DNA from: UBA7672 sp963718145
Lineage (GTDB): Bacteria > Pseudomonadota > Alphaproteobacteria > Caulobacterales > Hyphomonadaceae
NCBI GenBank assembly: GCA_963718145.1
Contig: CAVQYJ010000012.1
Span: 310,001 to 374,000 of the forward strand
Length of the DNA stretch: 64,000 nucleotides
Direction: 5' to 3'
The translations under genes and the position numbers were made by a program. The notes below the pieces were generated by a model that saw only the letters and a list, made by a program, of their open reading frames with translations, ran no database searches and was not told the DNA's origin. Of this stretch, positions 26,451 to 35,770 are shown piece after piece; position 1 is the stretch's first letter; each line of letters opens with the position of its first letter.

Positions 26451-27434
26451 TCAGCCCGCAAACGCGGCTGTGTTCTGCGCCAGCCGCGACTTTGCCTCGT
26501 CATACTCGCGCTTCAGCTGCGCCACATACTCGCCTGCGCCCATCCGAGCGTGCACCGCGCCGATACCCTGGCCCGAGCCCCACACGTCTTTCCAGGCCTT
26601 GGCCTTCGAGCTTTCCCCGGCCTTGAAGCTCATCGTCTCCTTGTCGCCATCGGGAAGGTTGTTGGGATCCATCCCCGCCGCCGCCACCGAAGGCGCGAGG
26701 TAGTTGCCGCTGACGCCAGTAAACAGGCTCGAATACACGATGTCCTTGGCGGCGCTCGCCACGATCATGTCCTTGTAGTTGTCCGGCGCCCGCGCCTCAT
26801 GCGTCGGGATGAAGGCCGAGCCGATATAGGCGAAGTCCGCCCCCATCGCCTGCGCCGCCAGCACCTGGGCGCCCGTGGAAATCGCTCCGGAAAGCGCCAG
26901 CGGACCATCGAAGAACTCGCGGATCTCCGAGATCAGCGCAAATGGCGAGAGCACGCCGGCATGCCCGCCCGCGCCGGCGCAGACCGCGATCAGGCCGTCC
27001 GCGCCCTTCTCCAGCGCCTTGTGCGCAAAGACGATGTTGATGATGTCGTGCAGCACAATGCCGCCATAGGAATGAACCGCCCTGTTCACCTCCTCGCGCG
27101 CACCCAGCGACGTTATCACGATCGGCGCCTTGTGCTTGACGCACAGCGCCAGGTCTTCCTCGATGCGGTTGTTGGACTTGTGGACGATGAGGTTCACGGC
27201 ATAAGGCGCGATTTTCGCCTTCGGGTCGGCGCGCCGGGCGGCCGACAGTTCCTCGTTCATCCGAGACAGCCATTCGTCCAGCTGCTCGATCGGCCGTGCA
27301 TTGAGCGATGGAAACGACCCCACCACCCCCGCCTTGCACTGCGCCAGCACCAGCTCGGGGTTCGAGATGATGAACAGTGGCGATCCGATCACGGGGATCG
27401 ACAACTGGTTTGCAAGCGACGCTGGAATGGCCAT
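26451..27434 (-). CDS. Nitronate monooxygenase / 2-nitropropane dioxygenase-family flavoprotein
   Basis: This 327-aa FMN-dependent TIM-barrel enzyme oxidises nitronates, the anions of nitroalkanes such as propionate-3-nitronate. Family signatures are IPVIGSPLFIISNPELV at the start, AVNLIVHKSNNRIEEDL, the loop AGAGGHAG with the active-site histidine, and LALSGAISTGAQVLAAQAMGADFAYIGSAF for FMN phosphate binding. The ATG at 27434 has AGGACC before it; an extension to 27467 is less likely. Enoyl-ACP reductase FabK is a related possibility, but fatty-acid genes are not nearby. Confidence 0.85.
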   Translation of the reverse strand: MAIPASLANQLSIPVIGSPLFIISNPELVLAQCKAGVVGSFPSLNARPIEQLDEWLSRMNEELSAARRADPKAKIAPYAVNLIVHKSNNRIEEDLALCVKHKAPIVITSLGAREEVNRAVHSYGGIVLHDIINIVFAHKALEKGADGLIAVCAGAGGHAGVLSPFALISEIREFFDGPLALSGAISTGAQVLAAQAMGADFAYIGSAFIPTHEARAPDNYKDMIVASAAKDIVYSSLFTGVSGNYLAPSVAAAGMDPNNLPDGDKETMSFKAGESSKAKAWKDVWGSGQGIGAVHARMGAGEYVAQLKREYDEAKSRLAQNTAAFAG

Positions 27435-27527
27435 GCGGAGGTCCTGACGCAAAAACGGCGGGTTCACCCCGCCCTCGCGGCCAGCATAACCCGGCGCGGG
27501 ACCACATCAATGCGACAGCGAGGCGGA

Positions 27528-28989
27528 TCAGGCCGCCACGTATGGCTCCCAGCCCTTGCGGTAGGGCCGGTCGAGCAGCGCATTGGCGCTCTCCGAATTC
27601 ATGACCTTCCCCCGGACGCCGTCATACTCGATCGGCTGTTCGGCGCGCAGCGCGGCAATTCCCAGCAGCATCGTCTCGTTGAGCGGGCAGGACACCTCGA
27701 ACGGCGAAGAGATCGCTTCCTCTCCCCGGATTGCGCGGATCCAGTTCATCTCATGGCCGCCCATGCCTCCGGCGACACGGGTCAGCGTCTGCGGGATGGC
27801 CTGCGCCCGTGCGAGAGCCTCCTCGCCGATCAGCGTCGGATTCTCGCCATAGGTGTCGTGCAGCAACATGCCCTTGTCGCCAATGAACAGCACGCCGCCT
27901 TCCGCTTCCATGATCCGTCCGGGCGGCATACCGCGAGGCGTCGGCGGCATCAGGCCGCCATCGTGCCAGGTCATGGTCACAGGCCCGCCCTTGGCGGCGC
28001 CGAACTCGTAATGCGTGACGCTGCCCACGGGGAAGCTCGTCAGCTCCTCCGGCGGCTTGCCGTCGCCTTGATTGGTGTCTCCGCCCCAAAGCGTGTGGCG
28101 GGTCTCGACGCGGGTCGGCAGGCCCGGCTCCAGCGCCCATACGGGAAAGTCCATCAGGTGCGCGCCCATGTCGCCAAGCGCGCCCGAGCCAAACGGCACC
28201 CAGCCGCGCCAGTTGAAATGTGCGTAGTCGGGATGGTAGCCCCAGTCGACGTCCGCAGGTCCGCGCCAGAGGTCCCAGTCGAGACCAGCAGGCACAGGCT
28301 GTGGCGCAGGCTTGGCGACGCCCTGCGGCCAGATCGGCCGGTTAGTCCAGATCTGCACCTCGCGTACCTTTCCGATCGCCCCTCCGCGGATGAGTTCGAT
28401 GACGCGCCGTCCGTCATCGCCGGAATGTCCCTGGTTGCCCATCTGCGTAACGAGCTGCGGATACTTTCGCGCCAGGTCGAGCAGCATGCGCCCTTCGCGC
28501 ACCGTCGTGGTGAGCGGCTTCTGGACATAGACATGGATGCCCCGCTCCATCGCCATGCGCGCCGACCAGAGCATGGTGATGGTCAGGCGTGGCGATCACC
28601 ACCGCTTCGATGTCCTTGCGGGCATCGAACATGCGGCGATAGTCGGTGAAACGCGCCGCCTTGTCGTAGGCGGCCTTCAGCGGCTCGCGTTCCGGCCGCA
28701 GCGTTCCATTCCGGTCGAGCATCTGCCGGCCGACGCGGTCGAAGTCGACATCGGCGAGCGCGACCACGTTCTGGCTGAGCATGGCCTGCATGTTGCCCGC
28801 GCCCTTGCCGCCCGCTCCGATGGCGGCGACGTTGACGCGGTCGTTGGGACCGAAGCGCTTGCGCTTCTGTTGCGCCTCGGCAGCCCCGGGAAGCGATGCC
28901 CACGCCACTGCAGCCGCTGCGCCGCCCAACAATGCCCGGCGGGAATAGCCGCCACCTGCCAGACGCCCCGAATTGCGCTGATTGCTCAT
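27528..28989 (-). pseudogene. Tat-exported Gfo/Idh/MocA-family oxidoreductase, frameshifted
   Basis: The N-terminus has a twin-arginine signal (YSRRALLGGAAAAVAWASLPG, cleavage after AEA). An NAD(P)-binding fold follows (NVAAIGAGGKGAGNMQAML) and then VVIATPDHHH. There the frame breaks near 28574: the rest, MLWSARMAMERGIHVYVQKPL with its EKP-like motif and the large substrate domain to YRKGWEPYVAA, lies in the neighbouring frame. Total length is 3n+1, so one extra base (or two missing) explains it. Exported members often act on inositols, sugars or amino sugars, but the substrate is unknown. Confidence 0.8.
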
Positions 28990-29180
28990 GAGCCGCCTCC
29001 ACCCGCGTTTTGCCGTAGCAAGCTTGCATCAAGACCAGGCACGATGGAATGGGCGCCCCTAGGGAGGGCCAGGGCCGGCGTGCCGCTATTCTCGAGGATG
29101 CGACTGGAAGTTGTCCGCTGACCCCGATCCGCAGGACAGAGGGGGCGCTACGGCCCACTACCCTTGGCGCGGCCTGGCGG

Positions 29181-30311
29181 TCACCTGACTCGAACCGTCC
29201 CGGGGTCCTTCATGCCCCCTCCCCAGATGATCTCGACAACCGAGTCCGGCATGTTCGAATACATCCGGAACATGTCCTGAGTCACCAGGCTGCTGAGGCA
29301 AGGGCGCGCCTGTTCGCAGTTTGTCGTGTTCTCCAGATTCCCGACCAATGCGGCAGACCTGTACGTGCTCGTCTTCTTGCCGATGATCTGCTCCTGGTCG
29401 AAGTACAGGTCCTCGATCCTGACCTTCTGAAGCTTCTTGTTGTGAATGGCCCAGACGGACGCTTTCGAGACGACTCTGAAGACCGGCTTGAAGTTGGCGG
29501 CAAGCGTCTCGTCCGTGTCGTTCATCGGCGTGTAGAGGATGAGAGCGCAGGGCTGCCTGGGCTCGGCCAGCTTGTTGGGCGGGCAGCGGCCTTCCTGCGT
29601 GAGCAACTCGTATAGATCGCGCGCATCGTTGAACGTCACCAGGCTGTATCTTGCAGGATCGAAATCCTTTGGCGTCACAGCGGACGCCGCAATGCCTGCG
29701 ACCACCGGGGCAGAGATCGCCGGCAGAACGCCTCCTGGCGCAACCACTGCCGAAGCGAGAGGGTTCACATCAGCCGCGGAGCGGTTCGGAAGGAGCGCCT
29801 GATCGAGAAGCGCAAGGCCGTCGACAATCCATGCCGCATCGTCACAAGCCGCCTTGCATGCTTTGTTCAGGCTGGCCAGTTCGGCGCGCTGTTTCATCGC
29901 CGAGTCAATGTCGCCGAGCCTGGCGTAGGTCAGGGCCAGTCTGGTCTTCGCCTCCGGCCGCTTCGGATCCTGCCTCACGGCAATCTCGAGAAACCCCTTG
30001 GCCTCCGTCCACTTCTCCAGGCCCAGCTTGGCAAGACCCATCAAAAAGTTGGCGTCCGCCACGTCGGGATTTCGAAGCAGCAGATCGTTGAAAGTCTTCT
30101 CGGCGACCGGATAGTTCCTGGCCTGCAGCGCTTCGATACCAGCCTGACGTTGCAACCGGGACTCAGCATTTGCGCGCTCATCGATTCGGTCAGCCTTGTC
30201 GATAAGGTCGTAGTCGGGCCCGGTGCTGAGGCCAGGCTGCGCGTTTGCGACGCCTGCCAAGGCGAGTCCGATAGCGGCGGCGACCAGGAGGACAAGCGAT
30301 CGCTGAAACAT
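29181..30311 (-). CDS. Secreted TPR-repeat protein of unknown function
   Basis: This 376-aa protein has a signal peptide cleaved near VANA-QP (residue 25). Residues about 45-160 are tetratricopeptide repeats (AGIEALQARNYPVAEKTFNDLL, FLMGLAKLGLEKWTEAKGFL, TRLALTYARLGDIDSAMKQR), which mediate protein contacts. The C-terminal half has cysteines (GRCPPNKLAEPRQPCALI and NCEQARPCLSS) likely to pair in the periplasm, and ends in a beta-rich GGGMKDPGTVRVR. I do not recognise the C-terminal domain. The ATG at 30311 was chosen for its signal peptide; the frame stays open far upstream, but only antisense to the mutase gene. Confidence 0.75.
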   Translation of the reverse strand: MFQRSLVLLVAAAIGLALAGVANAQPGLSTGPDYDLIDKADRIDERANAESRLQRQAGIEALQARNYPVAEKTFNDLLLRNPDVADANFLMGLAKLGLEKWTEAKGFLEIAVRQDPKRPEAKTRLALTYARLGDIDSAMKQRAELASLNKACKAACDDAAWIVDGLALLDQALLPNRSAADVNPLASAVVAPGGVLPAISAPVVAGIAASAVTPKDFDPARYSLVTFNDARDLYELLTQEGRCPPNKLAEPRQPCALILYTPMNDTDETLAANFKPVFRVVSKASVWAIHNKKLQKVRIEDLYFDQEQIIGKKTSTYRSAALVGNLENTTNCEQARPCLSSLVTQDMFRMYSNMPDSVVEIIWGGGMKDPGTVRVR

Positions 30312-30554
30312 GGCCAAAGCTCCGCAGAGGTGCTGCGGACAACATAGGGCCAGCGGGCGCGCTACGCACGCCGTACTGTTGCAAACGCTGCGAAGGACCG
30401 ATTTCCGAAACCTTGCGGGTGGCCACCGTCGACGATTTCCGGCCGGACGAACCGCCATGCAGCGCCTCGGAATCTGGCAGAGAGCCGCTGGTAACGAAGC
30501 CTTGACGCGACGCCATGCCAATGCCTTTTGCCCAGTAAGCGTAGGATTTGAGTC

Positions 30555-32564
30555 ATGGCGGACGACCTGCCCCTTTCGGTAGAATTCCCTTCCGGGACCG
30601 AAGCGCGGTGGCGCGCGCTGGCCGAGAAGGCGATGGAGGGCGTGGCTCTCTCCAAACTGACCACCCGGACCGAGCACGGCGTACCGGTGAAGCCGCTTTA
30701 CCGCTCTCCGGACTGGGCGCCAGACGCTTCGGGCCTGCCCGGTCAGTCGCCATTCATCCGTGGCGGCCACGCCGCTATCGACCCGTACCTGCCATGGGAC
30801 ATCCGACAGACTGTTTCGCACCCCGATCCCACCATTGCAGGCGATCAGGTGATGGAGGCGCTGGAAGGCGGCGTTTCTTCCATTGAATTGCGGGTCGATG
30901 CAGCGGGCGAACACGGCGTCGTGGCGCGCTCTGCTGTGGATATCGAGCGGATCCTGCAAGGCGTCCAGCTGGACCTTGCGGGCGTCGGGCTGGATGCGAC
31001 CGGGGCCTCCTCGACCCAGGGTATCGAGCTGGCGGCCCTGCTGGCGGCGGCGGTCGATTCCAAGGCAGCGGCGACAGCCAGGGTGGCGTTCAACGTCGAT
31101 CCGGTGGGGGCTCTGGCTAGGACGGGCGCCCTGCCCGGCCCGGCGGAAGAGGAACTCGCGCAGGCCGCGTCCTTTGCTCGCGATGTGGCCGGCGAATTCC
31201 CCATGGCGACGGCCCTGCGCGCGGACAGCCGCCCGGTGCACGAAGCGGGTGGCACCGAGGTGCAGGAACTGGCGTTTCTGGTGAGTGCTGGGGCGGAGTA
31301 TGTGCGTGCGCTCATGAGCGCTGGTCTGAGCGCGGGTGCGGCGTGCGGTGCGGTGGTGTTCACGTGCGCGGTGGGCGCGGACTATCAGGTGGAGATGGCG
31401 AAGCTGCGTGCTGCGCGGCGGATGTGGGCGCGCGTGGCGGAGGCGTTCGGCGCGAGCGGGAGCGCGGCGGGGATGAAGCTGCAGGCGGTGACCTCGCGGC
31501 GGATGCTGACGAGGCGCGATCCGTGGGTGAACATACTGCGGAATACTGCGGCGTGCTTTGCGGCGGGGGTGGGCGGCGCAGACGTGGTGACGGTGCGCTG
31601 CTTCACGGATGCGATGGGGTTGCCGGGCAAGCTGGCGAGGCGGTTGGCGCGGAATACGCAGGTGATCGCGCAGGAGGAGGCATCGCTTGGGAAGGTGGTG
31701 GATGCGCCGGGGGGCGCGTGGGCGATCGAGAAGCTGGGCGATGACCTGGCGCAGGCGGCGTGGGAGCTGTTCCAGCAGGTGGAGCGCGAGGGGGGGCTGG
31801 TGAAAGCGCTGCAGGCGGGCGGCTTCCAGAGCGGCGTGGCGCATGCGCGTGCGGAGCGGTTGAAGAACGCGGCGCGGCGGAGAGAGCTGATTACGGGGGT
31901 GACGGACTTCCCGCTGATCGGGGAGGAGGCGCCGAGCGTGGAGGTGGTGAATTTGCCGATGATCGTGCGGCGGGCTGCGGAGGCGTCGGGGCGCGCGCCC
32001 GCGGCGAGGTCGTGGTTCTCGTTGAAGGGTGCGGCGATCGACAAGGCGACGTTGGCGGACTTGTCGCGGACGGCGGACGAAGGCGCGGAGGCCGAGCCGT
32101 TCTGGCCGATCCGCCTGGCCGAACCCTTCGAGCGGTTGCGGGACCTGGCCGACCAGCGCACGGCGGCGGGGCGCGCGCCAAAGGTGTTCCTCGCGGCGCT
32201 GGGTCCGCTGTCGGAGCATTCGGCAAGGTTGCAGTTTGCGCAGAACTTCTTTGCGGCCGGCGGAATCGGCGCAGTGCCGTCGAGCGGCGATGGCGTCTGG
32301 CTGGCGCAGGCGACGGCGCAAACAGGCTGTTCGCTCGTGTGCATCTGTGGGTCCGACAAGCGGTATGCCCAAGACGCCGTCGAGGCTGCGCGCACCCTCA
32401 AGTCTGCGGGCGCCAAGCGACTCTACATGGCTGGGAAACCGGGTGAGAGGGAAGCAGAGCTGCGCGCCGCGGGCATTGACGAATTCATTCATATCGGCGT
32501 TGACGTTCTCGCGAGCCTCGAACTTGCCCATGCGGAACTAGGGCTGTTGGGCGCCGCACGCTGA
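30555..32564 (+). CDS. mutA: Methylmalonyl-CoA mutase small (beta) subunit
   Basis: This 669-aa subunit is the non-catalytic partner of the B12-dependent enzyme that interconverts methylmalonyl-CoA and succinyl-CoA. It keeps the mutase TIM-barrel (VPVKPLYRSPDWAP, FNVDPVGALARTG, EMAKLRAARRMWARVAEAFG). Its C-terminal domain lacks the cobalamin-ligand DxHxxG motif, as expected of MutA. The catalytic subunit is 5.4 kb away at 37966, instead of adjacent. Codon usage shifts visibly: about 31260-32100 uses mostly G-ending codons, while the first 700 bases favour C-ending ones. Confidence 0.9.
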   Translation: MADDLPLSVEFPSGTEARWRALAEKAMEGVALSKLTTRTEHGVPVKPLYRSPDWAPDASGLPGQSPFIRGGHAAIDPYLPWDIRQTVSHPDPTIAGDQVMEALEGGVSSIELRVDAAGEHGVVARSAVDIERILQGVQLDLAGVGLDATGASSTQGIELAALLAAAVDSKAAATARVAFNVDPVGALARTGALPGPAEEELAQAASFARDVAGEFPMATALRADSRPVHEAGGTEVQELAFLVSAGAEYVRALMSAGLSAGAACGAVVFTCAVGADYQVEMAKLRAARRMWARVAEAFGASGSAAGMKLQAVTSRRMLTRRDPWVNILRNTAACFAAGVGGADVVTVRCFTDAMGLPGKLARRLARNTQVIAQEEASLGKVVDAPGGAWAIEKLGDDLAQAAWELFQQVEREGGLVKALQAGGFQSGVAHARAERLKNAARRRELITGVTDFPLIGEEAPSVEVVNLPMIVRRAAEASGRAPAARSWFSLKGAAIDKATLADLSRTADEGAEAEPFWPIRLAEPFERLRDLADQRTAAGRAPKVFLAALGPLSEHSARLQFAQNFFAAGGIGAVPSSGDGVWLAQATAQTGCSLVCICGSDKRYAQDAVEAARTLKSAGAKRLYMAGKPGEREAELRAAGIDEFIHIGVDVLASLELAHAELGLLGAAR

Positions 32565-32630
32565 GTTTGGTTCTGGCGCGCGGCGTACTATCTGCAGACA
32601 TTGTGGGCGGCAATTCGAGGGAGCGGATGC

Positions 32631-33866
32631 ATGCGCGTGATTCTGCCGGCCATATCCATCGTCCTTCTGGGCCTTTCGGCTTGCCAGCCCGGTCATCAGC
32701 GAGGAGGCGAAGCCTCGGCGCAGATCCCAGCCTCGCCGGGGGCGGCGGTGCAGCAGGGCGCGCCCAACAAGAAGGATGCCGTTCCCGCCTTCCCCGGCCA
32801 GACGCGCGCACCGGAGGTGCGATCGAATGTCCGCCTGAAGGTTCAGATGATCGCTGACGGGATCGATCATCCGTGGGGTTCGGCCCTGCTGCCGGACGGC
32901 GCACTGCTGGTCACGGCGCGCGAGGGCAAGCTGTGGCTGATCGTCCCCGGGCAGAACAAGCAAGAGGTGACGGGCGCTCCCAGGGTCGACAATCGTGGCC
33001 AGGGCGGCTTGCTGGATGTCTCACTGGCGCCGGATTTCGCGACCAGCCGCGCAGTCTACATCTCGTTCTCCGAACCGCGCGGGGATGGCGCGAATGGGAC
33101 CAGCCTTGCGCGCGCGACGCTGTCGGCCGACCGGAGGAAACTTGAGAATCTAAAGGTCATCTTCCAGCAGACGCCGGCATGGAAGTCGACCCTCCACTTC
33201 GGCTCGAACATTGAATGGGACAGCGCGGGGAGCCTCTTCCTGACTGTCGGCGAACGGTCGCTGCCCGAACCGCGCATGCTGGCGCAGGACCTCTCGACGC
33301 ATATTGGCAAGGTGATGCGCTTGAAGCCGGACGGAAAGGCGGCGGAGGGCAACCCGTTCATGGCCCGGGTGAACGCAAAGCCGGAGATCTGGTCTTACGG
33401 CCATCGCAATGTGCAGGGCGCAGCGATCAATCCCGACACCGGCAAGCTGTGGACGATCGAACACGGTCCGCGCGGCGGCGACGAGATCAACATCCCACAG
33501 GCCGGCAAGAACTACGGCTGGCCGATCATCTGCTATTGCATCGACTATCCAGGCGGCCCCATAGGCGAAGGCATCACAGCGAAGGCGGGACTTGAGCAAC
33601 CGGTCTACTATTGGGACCCCGTGATCGCGCCGGGAGACATGATTTTCTACAAAGGCGACCTCTTCCCTTGGAAAGGCAATATCCTGGCATCCGCGCTCTC
33701 TGGCGCGATCGTTCGGCTGGAGCTGAACGGCGAAAAGGTTGTCGGCGAGGAGCGCTTGCTCAGGGATCAAGGCCGCATTCGCGACATCCTCGAAGCTGCT
33801 GACGGATCGCTCTACGTCCTGACCGACGATAGCAACGGCAAGGTACTGCGCGTGACGCCGGGCTGA
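32631..33866 (+). CDS. PQQ-dependent sugar dehydrogenase-like lipoprotein (YliI/GDH-B type)
   Basis: This 411-aa six-bladed propeller protein resembles soluble aldose dehydrogenases that oxidise sugars with pyrroloquinoline quinone. It has a lipobox (LLGLSAC-QPG) near residue 18, so it should be anchored to a membrane, followed by a low-complexity linker. The propeller shows DGIDHPWGSALLPDGALLVT, RGQGGLLDVSLAPDF, the GHRNVQGAAINPDTGKLW motif with the active-site histidine region, and EHGPRGGDEIN. A CYC segment (IICYCIDYPG) is unusual. The start at 32631 has a GAGGGAG-type site. No PQQ synthesis genes are in the window. Confidence 0.85.
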   Translation: MRVILPAISIVLLGLSACQPGHQRGGEASAQIPASPGAAVQQGAPNKKDAVPAFPGQTRAPEVRSNVRLKVQMIADGIDHPWGSALLPDGALLVTAREGKLWLIVPGQNKQEVTGAPRVDNRGQGGLLDVSLAPDFATSRAVYISFSEPRGDGANGTSLARATLSADRRKLENLKVIFQQTPAWKSTLHFGSNIEWDSAGSLFLTVGERSLPEPRMLAQDLSTHIGKVMRLKPDGKAAEGNPFMARVNAKPEIWSYGHRNVQGAAINPDTGKLWTIEHGPRGGDEINIPQAGKNYGWPIICYCIDYPGGPIGEGITAKAGLEQPVYYWDPVIAPGDMIFYKGDLFPWKGNILASALSGAIVRLELNGEKVVGEERLLRDQGRIRDILEAADGSLYVLTDDSNGKVLRVTPG

Positions 33867-33872
33867 CCAGCC

Positions 33873-33888
33873 GCTATCGTTCGATAGC
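33873..33888. terminator. Hairpin after the sugar dehydrogenase gene
   Basis: GCTATCG-TT-CGATAGC is a perfect inverted repeat that would fold with a GTTC tetraloop six bases after the stop. There is no T-run, so a weak terminator or mRNA 3' end is possible. Confidence 0.4.
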
Positions 33889-33960
33889 TGCACATGTCGC
33901 GGCTCGTGAGATGCGCATTCGCAACCGCGAGCATCGCCGCGCTTTCGCCGGGGCCTTGCC

Positions 33961-34545
33961 TCACGCCTTCCTGGGCGGCACGACGTCCTTCCATGCAGGG
34001 TTGTTCTTCCAGCCTGGCTCGACAGGCGCCTCGCCCTCTTTCGGAATGAACGGAGACGGCTTGGCGGCGTCGGGGTCGGGAATGTAGCGCGGACAGTTGG
34101 GGAAGATGTCGATCGGCGTCATGCGCACGATGCCCTGCGCGCCGGGGAAGGTTTCGATCAGCGGATCGTCGAAGGAGATCTCCGCGCGTCCGTTGCAGCG
34201 CAGGCGCTTTGGGGCGTCGCCCATGCGCATGAAGAGGAGGCCGACGCTTGGATTTATGGCGATGTTACCCAGGCTCTTGAACATGCCGTTGCCGTCATAG
34301 TCGGGCCAGACCAGCAGGTCCGGCTGCACGATGCGCACGAACCCTGGCGGGCCGCCTTTGAACGAGCAATCGGGGCGGCCGACAGGATCGGACGTGGCGA
34401 GGAAGAAATAGTCGAGCGACTCGATGAAGGCCTTGTCCGCGTCGGTGAATTCCGAGCGCCGCAGGTTCTCGACCAACTTGTCGGCAAGGGCGCGCGAGCC
34501 AAACATGTCTTGCAGGTCGCGGTTGCCATTGTGGAACATGGGCAT
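33961..34545 (-). CDS. Pyridoxamine 5'-phosphate oxidase-family flavin-binding protein
   Basis: This 194-aa protein has the split-barrel flavin fold. SLDYFFLATSDPVGRPDCSFKGG is the usual N-terminal strand pair; LGNIAINPSVGLLFMRMGD and RLRCNGRAEIS follow. Family members bind FMN or F420 and reduce or oxidise small molecules; the true PdxH signatures for pyridoxamine phosphate are not visible, so this is likely a general flavin reductase. The ATG at 34545 has GGGGAGGG nine bases before it. The C-terminal 30 residues are proline-rich. Confidence 0.75.
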   Translation of the reverse strand: MPMFHNGNRDLQDMFGSRALADKLVENLRRSEFTDADKAFIESLDYFFLATSDPVGRPDCSFKGGPPGFVRIVQPDLLVWPDYDGNGMFKSLGNIAINPSVGLLFMRMGDAPKRLRCNGRAEISFDDPLIETFPGAQGIVRMTPIDIFPNCPRYIPDPDAAKPSPFIPKEGEAPVEPGWKNNPAWKDVVPPRKA

Positions 34546-34597
34546 GATGAGCCCTCCCCTCACTCGCAGGATAGCCTGTTCGGGAGGCGGCGGAAAC

Positions 34598-35746
34598 CTA
34601 ACGCAGGCGGGAGGTTGCCCGGTCGCAGTTCTGGTATTTGGTCATGTCGCTCACGGCGGTCGGCGCGCCGCAGAGCCCGTAACCCGCCTTGTCGGGGAAG
34701 CCGGTCATGGACACAAGACTGGAGGCCGGAACATAGCCTTCGACAGAGCGGTTGGTGCGAGATGCGCCGCCTTCCTGCGTGACGACGCGGGCCCACTGGC
34801 CGGAGGCGCCGGTGACGCGGACGTTCTGATCCTTCTTGAGCGAGACCAATGACGTAGAGTCGGGGTTGGGATCCTGGATCACTTGGACATTGGCGTTGAG
34901 AAAGCGGCGGGCGTTGAAAGTCTGCAAGGTTTCTGCGGCGGTGTGAGCGGTCGTACGGGCGCCGTTGTCGTTCCACTGGCCAAAATAGCCGTTGGTGGTT
35001 GGGTTGGCGATGTCGGCATCGATGGCGTAGCCGACCGCGGCCGGCGTCACGTCGAGTGCATTCTGGAACAGCGTCCACTGGCCCGTGTTGTAGAACGCCT
35101 GCGTTCCGGAATGGCCTGTGGAGCCAGAGAGCCAGAAATATTCGGCCAGGCCTTTCTCGCGAATGGCGTTGCAGATGCAGCCATTGGAATAGACGCCAAT
35201 CGAGATTCCCGAGCCTTCAAATGCTCGCTTCACGTCCTCAAAGTATTTGAGGATGGGATCGCGCATGGCGGCGTAGGGCCAGTCGGCGTCTACGCCGAAA
35301 TAGATCGCCGATCCGGCTGGCTGTCCTGCCGCGCGGGCCATGCGAAGAGCCTGCTCCGCATCCTCGCGTCCCCACGCATTCTCGAACGTCCGGTAACAAT
35401 TGTTGTAATGCTGGAAGACCGTCGCGAGACTGAGCCCTTCGCCGAGGATGATCCTGGCTTCCTCCGGCTGCAGGTCCTTGCCCACCAGGCTGGGCGGTAG
35501 ATGAGAGTAATAGCGGAAGACGGTCTTCACGCCATGAGCCCTGAGCGCGCGCGCCTTGGCGGCGTCGAGACGCTGGGCGGTGTCCGCAATCAGGGGAAAG
35601 CCGCTGGCGGCAGGCGGCGGGGTTGAGGGAGCGGGTGTCGATGGCGTGGTCGACGGCCCGGATGTCTCGCACCCCGCGATCATCAGCGATCCGGCGGCGA
35701 GACAGGAAGAGCGGAGGAAATCCCGGCGGTGGAGAGCCAGCGTCAT
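34598..35746 (-). CDS. Tat-exported lipoprotein with DUF1906 glycoside-hydrolase-like domain
   Basis: The first 25 residues hold both a twin-arginine motif (RRDFLRSS) and a lipobox (LMIAGC), so this 382-aa protein should be folded before export and then lipidated. After a Pro/Ser/Thr linker comes the DUF1906/Rv2525c-like TIM-barrel domain (FPLIADTAQRLDAAKARAL, FRYYSHLPPSLV, AIYFGVDADW, IDADIAN). A short SH3-like module (VSLKKDQNVRVTGASGQWARV) follows, of the kind that binds cell wall. Rv2525c is a Tat substrate in mycobacteria. A cell-wall role is likely; catalytic activity is unproven. Confidence 0.78.
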   Translation of the reverse strand: MTLALHRRDFLRSSCLAAGSLMIAGCETSGPSTTPSTPAPSTPPPAASGFPLIADTAQRLDAAKARALRAHGVKTVFRYYSHLPPSLVGKDLQPEEARIILGEGLSLATVFQHYNNCYRTFENAWGREDAEQALRMARAAGQPAGSAIYFGVDADWPYAAMRDPILKYFEDVKRAFEGSGISIGVYSNGCICNAIREKGLAEYFWLSGSTGHSGTQAFYNTGQWTLFQNALDVTPAAVGYAIDADIANPTTNGYFGQWNDNGARTTAHTAAETLQTFNARRFLNANVQVIQDPNPDSTSLVSLKKDQNVRVTGASGQWARVVTQEGGASRTNRSVEGYVPASSLVSMTGFPDKAGYGLCGAPTAVSDMTKYQNCDRATSRLR

Positions 35747-35770
35747 GTCCCGTCCTCCTGCTGATGCGAC

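Noticed and set aside
26550..28649. A 699-codon plus-strand frame over the nitronate monooxygenase-like and Gfo genes
   Set aside because: Both minus-strand genes have clear family motifs, and the plus-strand text is low in complexity and arginine-rich.
29181..32531. A continuous 1116-codon frame on the minus strand through the mutA region
   Set aside because: Its first 740 codons are antisense to mutA and contain no known domain; only the last 376, the TPR protein, are real. High GC makes long antisense frames common.
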